Assembly (NCBI GenBank): GCA_943704525.1 | Contig: CALSCQ010000796.1 | Coordinates: forward strand, 1 to 64,000 | Length of the DNA stretch: 64,000 bases | Reading direction: 5' to 3' | Source: Pigoraptor vietnamica | Taxonomy: Eukaryota; Opisthokonta; Filasterea | In this document: in pieces, positions 11,401-20,015 of the stretch | How the letters are laid out: every line of letters begins with the position of its first letter | How positions within the stretch are numbered: position 1 is the stretch's first letter | The notes under the pieces: generated by a model | Database searches by the model: none | The model's input: only the letters and a program-made list of their open reading frames with translations | Told to the model about the DNA's origin: nothing | Made by a program: the position numbers and the translations under genes

Positions 11401-12269
11401 GTGGCCGCTCTCCGCAGAGAAGAGCACGTACTGCCGCGGATACGCAGCGCAGATCGTGTCCTCGTAACGGCGCGCGGCCACGACGACATCCGCGACAGAG
11501 TGCTCGCGACCGACGGCGAGCAGCTTGTCCTGCCCCACGTGATACTGCTGGAACGACTTTTTGCGGAAGACGCACAGCAAGGGATCGCCGTCGCGGTTTC
11601 GCTGGTCGTGGCAGAAGCACGTGACGCCCTTGATGAGGCCCGCGCCGCCGTACTCGAGGCTCAGCGTCGTCGCACCCAGCACGATGAAGGTGCTGTCGAC
11701 GAGGGCGACGACCTTGCGGGCGCGAGCGATTACAAGAAGGCGCTCGACGGGCTTCTTGGGTCCTGCGTGCACGGACGCTCAGAAATGCGACCCTCTTATG
11801 CACAACAACTGCGACGCGTGGGAAGGCAACAGGCACGAGAAAGATGCCGCCCGTGTCACACACCAAGAGATTTCTTGACCTCCAGCTTCGTCTGGTACGC
11901 GTCGGCGTTTGTCGCCGAGAGCACGCGCTCAATGACGTAGTAGAGAACGAAGCCATCGGACGTTCCCAGGTAGAGGTTGCCATCATACACGTCGATGCTC
12001 TCAATCTGCGAGTGACCGAGAAGGCGCGTCGTGTGATTAGGGCGCATAGGAACCCACACACGCACACACGAAATACTAGAGCCAAAGCCACTGTACGAGC
12101 GAAGAAACCATTTTAGATGGGATGCACACACACACAGAAAAGATAAACTGCGCCGATTGGAGCATGCACGCACCTGAAGTCCCTTCGCGGGCTTGTCCCC
12201 AAGCACTCTATCGACCACCACAACGGGATTGAAGGGTCTGTAGCCCTTCGTGGGCGTGGGCGCACTCAT
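8449..12269 (-). CDS. VPS39: VPS39/TGFBRAP1 family endosome-lysosome tethering protein
   Basis: Multi-exon gene. ATG at 12269; exon 1 12269-12174, exon 2 starts 12005, the large middle exon spans about 10600-9610, and the last exon ends at 8449. The N-terminal citron-homology (CNH) domain has IESIDVYDGNLYLGTSDGFV and PFAIGTVGDAVEVHSM. The middle has ALLSQGGASIAQATEIFDK and DPREFIALFPELLPTG, then the Vps39-1 region KEIKEALYAYLVSARNNP. MGEHERALQLLVHRLGD and the Vps39-2 block VLELLPADTPLAEIERFLSV precede a C-terminal Cys/His finger, TCFVCGRHFGDGAVFARTP...HPHC. Vps39 (HOPS) and TGFBRAP1/Vps3 (CORVET) share this plan and bridge Rab GTPases to membranes on late or early endosomes. I cannot choose firmly between the two paralogues. 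Confidence 0.85.
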
Positions 12270-12734
12270 GGCGCGCACAACCGCCGTCTGATTGGATATG
12301 GAGTGTCGCGAGTGTCGTCACGCAAAGCAATCGCAAACCGCAAAACTCACGACAGACGCGGAGTAGGTCTTCGTTCTTAACGATCATGGGGAGTGTGACG
12401 CCCGGTCTCTAGCGACGCTGTTCTACTGGGGAGAAGAACACACAAAGGTGCGCTGCAGAATAAAGAGGAGGTCGCTGGATGCGAGCAGGGGCTGGTCTGT
12501 GTTGACTTCTCGTCGGCTGATCACGTGCGAAGTAACGTCGCTTGCACACACACTGCACGCACAAAAACAGACACACAAACGCTCGCCCCCCCCCCCCCCC
12601 CCCCCCCCCCCCCCNNNNNNNNNNCTGCACGCACAAAAACAGACACACGCTCGCCCCCCCCCCCCCGACACACACAGCACATGCACACCAAAGGTACAAC
12701 GTTTTCAATTCCTGTCGAAATAGGAGGCATTGCA
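12270..12734. promoter_or_regulatory. Head-to-head interval VPS39 / STAND gene, with assembly gap
   Basis: The two start codons diverge across 465 bp. The interval holds a poly-C tract (about 12586-12614), ten N bases, and a second copy of the sequence that precedes the tract. True promoter length is therefore uncertain. Confidence 0.5.
12615..12624. other. Assembly gap of ten N bases at a poly-C tract
   Basis: Bases 12615-12624 are N. The left flank runs CTGCACGCACAAAAACAGAC and ends in CGCTCG plus about 28 C. The right flank begins with the same CTGCACGCACAAAAACAGAC and again ends in CGCTCG plus about 13 C. This looks like one locus assembled twice because the C-homopolymer could not be crossed. 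Confidence 0.95.
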
Positions 12735-14159
12735 ATGGCGAGCGCAGTGGACGACGCGGCTGCGTTTATGGATGCCGTTTTGAACCTGCGACGTTCCCCG
12801 CCTCAAAATTTTGCGGCTGCGATCGCAGCTGCGGCTACAGACCCCGTCGCCCGTGCGATTGCGGTGTGGGGTGTGTGCGCGACCTTGCCAACCGAGAGCC
12901 CTCTGTACCTCGCTCCATTCTACGATGTGGACGAGACGCGTGCACTCCTTACGACCATTCTGAAGCGCCTTGCGTTCTTGCCCCGGAAGATTCGGTCGGA
13001 CGGCGGCAACATTGTCCTCCATGGTGTTGGGGGCGTCGGGAAAACGACGTTCCTGCGTGCGACGGCCATCGTCTGCGCAGTCCTCCACAACGAATATGTT
13101 CCCGTGTACTGGAGTTACGAGAAATGGGCCGGGAAGCCCGCTCTTGCGTCGGACGTATTGGACACTGTTATTCGTGCGGCGGCGAGCTCTATAGGCGTCA
13201 AGGACGTCGACGGCGGGGCATTTGGCGCGAACCCACGCGAGCGGCTGGAGGCTACCTCGCCCGGAGCACCCGTTGTGCTATTGTTGGACGACCTGAGTAA
13301 CGTGTACGACTGCGACGACAGGGTCATAGCGAGGGACGTTATCAGCGAGCTGGTGACCCTCGGTAAGCGAGCCAAGCACATTGTGATTGTTTCGGGTTCG
13401 ACGTCGGAGCTATCGGAGCGCCTCTTCCCCTCCAAGGATAGCGAGTGGGGGAAGCGGGGCTTCCAAACCCTCAACAGGTCCGTCTTCAAGCTTCGTCGCA
13501 TCTACTCCATCCGTACCGTCGACGGCGTCCGCGCTTACCTTGAGAACCGCTATCCCGACCTCGTGGAGCGCGCGGCAGAGGTTTTCCGTGATACTGGCGG
13601 CGTCGGGCGCGCCATAACTGACTATGCGAATGAGGGCGATCTCGCCGCGGAATTGCGGGCATCGCTGCGCGATTTGCTCAGAAGGGAGGACTACCTCCTC
13701 ACGCTGATGGCGCGCTTCGCGTGTGCGCTTCCAGACTCTTCTCTAATCCCGTCGCTGCCCTGGGGAGAAGCGCTCTCGGCGGCAGGTGCCTTCCACGAGC
13801 CGGGGAGAGCGAAGCGCTCGCGGCTGTCGCGTTGGGAAGACACAGGCGTCATCGTGCTGCGCGACGGCGTAGTCGAGCTGCTTGTGCCCTTCCACATGGA
13901 CGTCGTTAGGGAGGAACTCCAGGCGGACGATCTTGCAGTCTGTCTCTCTGGCGTGCGGACCATTTCTCGCGGATGGGAGGGTCACTGCGGCGCGGGGCGA
14001 AGCTGACAGAGCTCTGAAGCATGCATCCAGCTTCGCAACAATCGAGGGTTTGATTTGCTGGTCGAGGGCATGGCGATCCGTCCGACGGTGGGTGCGGCGG
14101 GAGTCAATGAGGCGCTGTCTGCGCTTCCGGAATACTACCGAAAGCTGGTGTGTCAATAA
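12735..14159 (+). CDS. STAND/AAA-like P-loop NTPase, with in-frame TGA or short intron near 3' end
   Basis: ATG 12735 opens a frame that runs to TGA 14004-14006 (423 codons) and then continues in the same frame for 50 more codons to TAA 14157-14159. Walker A is GVGGVGKTTFLRA (about residue 96-108), and Walker B is VVLLLDDLSNVY, followed by the sensor-like IVIVSGSTSELSE. This is a STAND/NB-ARC-type ATPase core with an alpha-helical tail. No repeat or effector domain is visible, so the role is unknown; relatives act as signalling switches, often in defence. The frame after TGA reads GFDLLVEGMAIRPTVGAAG, protein-like and ending in ALPEYYRKLVCQ. Either a 78-bp intron (13953-14030, GTGCGG...CCAG, phase 0) removes the TGA, or it is read through, or the gene truly stops there. 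The final TAA overlaps an AATAAA signal. Confidence 0.75.
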
Positions 14160-14673
14160 AGTGAGGCGCCACACATGTGAGCCTACTCACGCCGGCGCAC
14201 TTAATCGCACAACTCTCAGAGATCCCGGCTATACATCTTGGTATTGAGCTGCCATTACTTTGGACGCCGTTTGCATTCACGCGGTCAATATCCACACTAT
14301 TGTGGGTCGACAACTCATAACAATGCGTTGTGAGTTCGTCTAATAAAAAGAAAAACAAAGCCTCAGCCAGTTGTCGGTTCGACAGTAACACGGATCACGT
14401 GCGTCTCACGTGATGATTTGGCGCGCTTTTTGTTTCAGACCACTTGCACTCCCGCCAAGCGATCCCAAAGCATACAAAACCTTCGCAGTCATTCAATGTG
14501 CGGTCCACATTGAGTCTGAAATTCGGGAGGTCACTGTCTGTGTTTTAAAGGCGTGCGCGCGTGTGTGTGGCTGTGTCGTTGCTTGCCCGGAGTGGGCGTG
14601 CTTCTCGGTCGTAACTTAGCGTGACGTACGCATCATTCACTGCGAGAGGCCGTGTCCAAGTAAGACTGTGAAA
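14160..14673. promoter_or_regulatory. STAND 3' region and RFC3 promoter interval
   Basis: The 514 bp between the two plus-strand genes contains TAATAAAAAG near 14341, which could serve as poly(A) signal. It also has an inverted repeat at 14394-14414 with two CACGTG boxes, and a weak stem-loop at 14414-14463 discussed under findings. No open frame here looks like protein. Confidence 0.4.
14394..14414. promoter_or_regulatory. Perfect inverted repeat with two CACGTG (E-box) cores
   Basis: ATCACGTG, a 5-base spacer (CGTCT), then CACGTGAT form perfect 8-bp arms about 260 bp upstream of the RFC3 ATG. CACGTG is the bHLH/bZIP core site in many eukaryotes. Function here is inferred from position only. 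Confidence 0.45.
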
Positions 14674-15559
14674 ATGAGTCTGTGGGTCGACAAGTACCGG
14701 CCGACGTCGCTCGATCGGCTCGATTACCACAAGCGACAGGCGATGCACCTCAAGCAGCTGGTTGGTCTTGTGCTTGTTTGCTCCTCGCACAGACATCCGC
14801 ACACGCACACACATATGTCGCGGACGCACACATACCACGCAGACCAGACGCCACTCGTTCGAAGCACCGCAAACACAGACACCTTTTTCCAACATGTGTG
14901 GTCAGTTGTTGACTTTTTTGTGCTGTTTGTTGCGACAGGTGGCGAGCAGTGACTTCCCGCACATGCTCGTCTACGGACCGCCTGGCGCCGGCAAGAAGAC
15001 GCGCATCATGTGCCTGCTGCGCGAACTGTACGGTGCGACCGTGGAGAAGGTGCGCCACGCGTGTAATCATGGGTGGGATTGTGTTGTTGTATTGCGACCG
15101 TAGCTCACCTGTCGTCATGCTTTGGGGATAATTCAGCTCAAGATCGAGCACAAGACGTTCACGGTGAGTGGAAGGGTCACACATTTGAACGGAGCCTGTT
15201 TCAGCAGCGTATGATGTGCGTATGATGTGCGTATTTATAATGTGCATGACGGCCCAAGAAAGAAGGCTAAATGGGGCGACGCTTCGTTTGACAGACGCCG
15301 TCCAACGCCAAGATTGAGCTCACGACCATCGCGAGCAATGTCCACATAGAGATCAACCCCAGGTGCGTGCGCTATTGAGTCAGAATCGTTTGTGTGTATA
15401 TAATGTGGGCGCGTACGCGTAAGGCGTGTGCTGACGGTTCGTCTGTCCACAGCGACGCCGGCATCCACGACCGCGTCGTCATCCAGGAGGTTTTGAAGGA
15501 AATTGCGCAGACGCAGCAGCTGGACGCCAACGCGCAGAGGTTGTTCAAGGGTGCGTGTG

Positions 15560-15591
<32 letters not shown>

Positions 15592-17079
15592 TGTTTGTGT
15601 GTGTGTGTGTGTTTGGTCACATGCATGTCAAACGTGCCCGATTTCGTCTCGGTTGTGTGACGCAGGGGAAGCTCACATCCCTTCACTGTGAACTCTAACT
15701 GGAGTCGACGGTCACGCATATGTAATCTGAGCGGATCTACACCTCTGTGTATTTCGAGGGCTGATGTTTGGTGTCTCTCTTTCAGTCGTTGTGCTCGGCG
15801 AGGTCGATAAGCTGTCAAAGGACGCGCAGCACGCCCTCCGCCGTACGATGGAGAAGTACACGGGCACGTGTCGCATCATCCTCTGCTGCAACAGCACCAG
15901 CAAGGTCATCGCGCCCATCCGCAGCCGATGCCTCGCCGTGCGCGTGCCGGCGCCCACGATCGAGGAGGTGCGTGTGTGTGCGTGTGTGTGCGTGTCTGTG
16001 TGTCGGTGCTCTTGTGTGTGCGTGTCTCTGGTTTGAAGGCGTCGACGGATGATCGTCATGTGGTTCGGCTTATTGCACGCATACTTTCGGCTGTGTTGGC
16101 ATAGTAGACTCCCTGAGGGCCTGCTCTCGTTCGCCATGACGGTCTTATTTCTTGGTTCGCGCAGATTGTCTCGGTGCTCAACATGGTGGCCACAAAAGAG
16201 AAGTTTGCGCTTCCCATCGAGTTTGCGCGAAGGGTCGCCGAGCACTCGGACCGCAACCTGCGCAAGGCCCTTCTCGTGTTGGAAGCCTCCAAAGTTCAGC
16301 AGTGGGTGAAAATCATTGTGCGTGCGAGTGGATGAGTGCCGTACTTGCATGCACATGTTCGCACGTATATGTGTCGTGTGGACATACGTGAGTGTTACTG
16401 AGTCAATGTGCGTGTGTGTGTGCGTGTGTCTGAGTACCGCCATTGCTCCAGGTTCCCCTTTACGGCGGATCAGCAGATACAGATGAGCGATTGGGAGCTC
16501 TACATCCGGGACACAGCCGCAAAGATCATCGAGGACCAGAGCCCGCAACGGTGGGCTGCTTTGTGCGTGCAGCAGAGTGTGTGTGTGTGTGTGCGTGTTT
16601 GTGCATGCGTGCATGCGTGCGCGAGCGTGCTTGTGCCTGCGTGCGTGTGTGGTTGTATGGGCGGGTCAAGCATCTTGGCTGATCGCATGCACTGTCGCAG
16701 ATTGCTACTAATCCGTGGTCGTCTCTACGAACTGCTTGTGCACTGCATTCCCCCCGACGTCATCATGAAGGCGAGTCACCGGACTGTGCCGTCCCGTGCC
16801 ATATTTGCACTCCATTGTGTGTGGCCTGAGCGCAATTTCAAGCGAAGTCATCCTTCGTCTAACAACGTTTCTTCCCTCCGGTGCTTGCAGTCGCTCACGG
16901 CAGAGCTGACCAAGAACCTCGACGGCCAGCTCAAGGTCGACGTGACGCAGTGGGCGGCGCACTACGAACACCGCATGCACCTCGGGTCCAAGCCCGTGTA
17001 CCACCTCGAGGCCTTTGTCGCGCGATTCATGAGCATCTATAAGCGCTTCCTTATGGACATGGAGTCGATGTATGCGTGA
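14674..17079 (+). CDS. RFC3: Replication factor C subunit 3 (clamp loader; yeast Rfc5)
   Basis: About ten exons, of which I traced 14674-14760, 14939-15049, 15137-15163, 15295-15362, 15453-15550 and 15786-15967; the next starts at 16165. The last ends at TGA 17077-17079. The protein begins MSLWVDKYRPTSLDRLDYHK. Walker A is YGPPGAGKKTRIMC, with VVVLGEVDKLSKDAQHALRR and SRCLAVRVPAPTIEE downstream, and the collar region HCIPPDVIMK to HLEAFVARFMSIYKR at the C terminus. This matches human RFC3 along its whole length, down to the exon reading MSLWVDKYRP. The complex loads PCNA onto primed DNA in the nucleus. Box VIII-type sequence VVVLGEVDK has Glu-Val-Asp in place of the usual DEAD-like acidic run, as is normal for RFC3 orthologues. 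Confidence 0.96.
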
Positions 17080-17633
17080 GGTGTCTCGTGGGCACTTGGT
17101 TGTGTTCGTGAGGGCGGCTGTTCGACCCGTTGTGTCGGTTGCCTTGTTGCCTCGGCTATCGGGTGCTGAACGTTGGGCCGCTGTCGTTTGTTACAGTGAC
17201 ATTGCTACCGGTTTTTGTCAGTGACGACTGACACTACATTGATGGGACTGTTGTGCTTGTGTTTGCGCTGCGTGCGTGTGCGTTTGCGTGCGAGTCGCGT
17301 GCAGAGTGATCAAATCAAACATTCGTGAAAAAGAGGAAGAGTGTGAGCCGCTCATGGAGCGACGTCGGTCGACCTCCGTTACAAATCCTTTTCTCCCTCG
17401 TTACCTCAACCGACAGCGCTCAAGTACTCGTTTACTTGGTACCAAAGTCTTGGCGCCTGCTGGAGGCCGACTCACGGCTCACAAACGCTCACACACAGCA
17501 CAGCAAAGCAACAGTTAACACATGCATTCCTCGCCTAACTACTGACACACGCGCACAAAAGAAGAGCCCGCTTCTGTTACTCACGTCTCGCCCGAACCAG
17601 GGTACTCACGGAGTACCCCTGGCCCGAACCAGC
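17080..17633. other. Convergent intergenic space, RFC3 / dioxygenase
   Basis: 554 bp between two gene 3' ends. GT-rich sequence near 17260-17300 and ordinary mixed sequence otherwise. I find no gene or RNA here. Confidence 0.5.
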
Positions 17634-19556
17634 TCAGACGTCGACGAGCGTCGCAATAATCGCGCCGCGAAAGTAGATGTTCTCGTTGATTTCGCCCGAG
17701 TACTCGTTGCCAGTGTACACGTTCTCAGCGGAAAACCCCAGGACGCGCTTGCCTCTCTCCGCAGGGTCGTCGTACAGCCCGTCCTCGAGAAACGGAACGT
17801 TCGCAAACGGGTGCTTGGGCTTCGTGTGCGACAGACCGCCGACGTACGCAATGTCCTCCAGCGTGCACGGGAACACTTTGTTACAGTAGTATCCAAAGTC
17901 GTCGCCAACGTCGGGCATGTACTGTTCAAACTGGCGCTGCACGACGGGCATTACCGTGAGGCGAAAAAGCGCGCCGTCCACGCCGTCCGAGCGGCGCGCG
18001 TCCTCCAGCGCACGGTAGAGGGTCGCGTCCGTTCCCTTCAGACAGAGGCTGTCGCCGGGCGCCGCAAGGGCGGCCAGCGTGTACTTGTGGTCCAGGAGGA
18101 TGCCGACGTGGCCCTTGTGGCGGCGCGCGATCGAAGCCGCGCACTCCCCGATGAGCGCACAGAGGGCGCGCACCGTTTCGTCGGGTTGCGTGCCATCCCT
18201 CGCAACGAGCGTGCACGACTTGGGAACGGCGGGAGGGGGACTCTCGTCGTTGGCGCGCGGGAAAATCGAAAAGGTGATCGTCACGCGCGCACCCGCAGTG
18301 ACTTTTTCGACCTCGTGCTCGCAGTCTCCAAAAAATGCGCACCAGAGGACTCCGTGCTTCCCGGTCGCAGTTGACGAGTGGAAAACGACCGACTGGTTGC
18401 CGTGGCGGACGAACAGCTCGCCGCCACTGTGCTTGACGGGCAGCGCCACGACGACCGTTCCCAGCATATCCCCACCCACGGGCGTGTCCACGTGGGGCCG
18501 GAAGAACCCGCCCTTGGCGTACACGTTCAGCCTGTACGGGACGAGGGAGACGCCGCGCGCCCCGCACATCAGCGTCGCCTCAATGTCCCGCTCCATGTCG
18601 GCGCAGAGCTCTTCCCAAAAGGGTCCCGCCAGGCGAAACTTGTCCGCGGTCACCTCAAACGCAAGGCGCACCGACGGGTCCACGACCGTCTTCAACGCGC
18701 GCAAGTCACCGAAGGGCGCATCCCGCGCCGCCACGCACAGCTCCGCGAGAACTTGGAGCGCATTGCTGCGCGGCACGTCGTAGCCATTCTTCGACCGCTC
18801 GAAGACATGCACTGTTACCCACTTGCCGCCGTCCTCCGGCGACCACACCTCCAGCGAGGGGTTTCCGATCGCCTTGCCCTGGACGTAGAAGGGCTGTCCC
18901 TTTCGCAGCGCGCGGCGGGACAAGACGATGGCCTCGGCAGCGCCCCCCAGACCTTCCTGCGATAGGGCGCGGAGGTCGTCGACGCTGAGCGTCACCTTGT
19001 TGTGGCGCACAATCTCGGCGGCGTAACGCAAGTCGTCCGTTACACCGTTCGCGGGCTCCGCATCGTGCCAGCGTATGTACGTGCCGTCGCGGTAGCGGTC
19101 CTCCGACGATATGTTCTGAACGAACGATTCCCTCTGAAAGTACGTGAACTCGTACGTGCCTGGCTTGCAAACTCCCGACGGCCGGTTCGCTCTGCCGGCA
19201 TCATTCTCGTCCGAGTCGGCAACTTCACTTCCCTTACGGATGTCGCACAGGCGCGGGTACTTGAACTTGGCGACAAAGCCGTCCACGACATACCCCAGGG
19301 CCTTCAGCGGGAACACGCTGTTCTCGGCCGTGTTACCGCGGCACATGACGTACGTGCGAAAGGCGGCATAGGCATCCGCCACGTCACCGACTGTGGACGC
19401 GTCGTCCATGATGTCGCCCACAGAGATGCAGTCGTCGTTGGGGCCACACTGGGCATCGTCGCAGTCGCTGTCGTACCAGTCGTACATGCTGCGCTCGCCA
19501 TCGTAGTCACTCTCAGAGCCGCAATCCTCCACGTCGGTGTCGCCGCGAGAAGCCAT
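17634..19556 (-). CDS. 2-oxoglutarate/Fe(II) dioxygenase (prolyl-4-hydroxylase-like fold), unknown substrate
   Basis: Single exon of 640 residues from ATG 19556. The N-terminal 60 residues are acidic with Tyr/Trp/Cys (DVEDCGSESDYDGERSMYDW). The catalytic core at about 330-440 reads LVPYRLNVYAKGGFFRPHVD, giving the HxD iron ligands. KHSGGELFVRHGNQSVVFHS and the distal ligand in GDCEHEVEKVTAGARVTITF follow, where His and the downstream Arg fit the third iron ligand and the 2-oxoglutarate anchor. The C-terminal 200 residues (TRHKGHVGILLDHKYTLAAL-like region through KVFPCTLEDIAYVGGLS) match no domain I know. A hydroxylase acting on protein or nucleic acid is a fair inference. It is intronless, like the JmjC gene, and unlike most genes in the window. 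Confidence 0.8.
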   Translation of the reverse strand: MASRGDTDVEDCGSESDYDGERSMYDWYDSDCDDAQCGPNDDCISVGDIMDDASTVGDVADAYAAFRTYVMCRGNTAENSVFPLKALGYVVDGFVAKFKYPRLCDIRKGSEVADSDENDAGRANRPSGVCKPGTYEFTYFQRESFVQNISSEDRYRDGTYIRWHDAEPANGVTDDLRYAAEIVRHNKVTLSVDDLRALSQEGLGGAAEAIVLSRRALRKGQPFYVQGKAIGNPSLEVWSPEDGGKWVTVHVFERSKNGYDVPRSNALQVLAELCVAARDAPFGDLRALKTVVDPSVRLAFEVTADKFRLAGPFWEELCADMERDIEATLMCGARGVSLVPYRLNVYAKGGFFRPHVDTPVGGDMLGTVVVALPVKHSGGELFVRHGNQSVVFHSSTATGKHGVLWCAFFGDCEHEVEKVTAGARVTITFSIFPRANDESPPPAVPKSCTLVARDGTQPDETVRALCALIGECAASIARRHKGHVGILLDHKYTLAALAAPGDSLCLKGTDATLYRALEDARRSDGVDGALFRLTVMPVVQRQFEQYMPDVGDDFGYYCNKVFPCTLEDIAYVGGLSHTKPKHPFANVPFLEDGLYDDPAERGKRVLGFSAENVYTGNEYSGEINENIYFRGAIIATLVDV

Positions 19557-20015
19557 GTTGACAGACGCCCTCTCGTGAAGCCGTTGTTCGCTCGCGCGCG
19601 TGCTATCGACAATTTCTCGGTTGCGCAGATGCAGTGTTCACGCTCAGTGTGTCTTTTTTTTTTTTTTTTTTTGTTTTTTTTTTGTCTTCCGCATCATACG
19701 GTGTGTGTGTTACAGTCGTTACTCATGTTACCCTCGAAATGGCGCACTCAGTCGTCGCTTAATCAGCCGCTCGTTTTCGGCCAGTGAAGTTCGCAACGTG
19801 GGCAGTGGCAGCGTGCGCATATTGCGCACTCTAATACAGCCAAGTCGCGTGCGTGGTCCTCTGGATCCATGTCGGTGTGTCTGTTAGACGCCTTTCCGCA
19901 TATCCCTCTCCCACCCCCCTTCCGTGCGGGTGACATAGTAACTCATGGAGCGCCCATTCGCAATCCTCCCTTCGCAGTAAACTATTTTTCATTCACACGA
20001 CACAGCCTTCGCGAC
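19557..20015. promoter_or_regulatory. Dioxygenase promoter side and NACHT-WD40 3' region, with poly-T tract
   Basis: Both flanking genes are on the minus strand, so this 459-bp interval holds the dioxygenase promoter and the 3' untranslated region of the NACHT gene. A T-run interrupted by a G lies at about 19652-19684. No TATA box or RNA gene is clear. Confidence 0.45.

Noticed and set aside
12525-12734. Upstream extension of the STAND protein through the N gap
   Set aside because: The extension translates a poly-C tract and N bases. The first ATG with plausible coding beyond is at 12735.
19652-19684. Poly-T run as a retrotransposed poly(A) tail
   Set aside because: No target-site duplication or element sequence could be found beside it. 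It is more likely a simple homopolymer.
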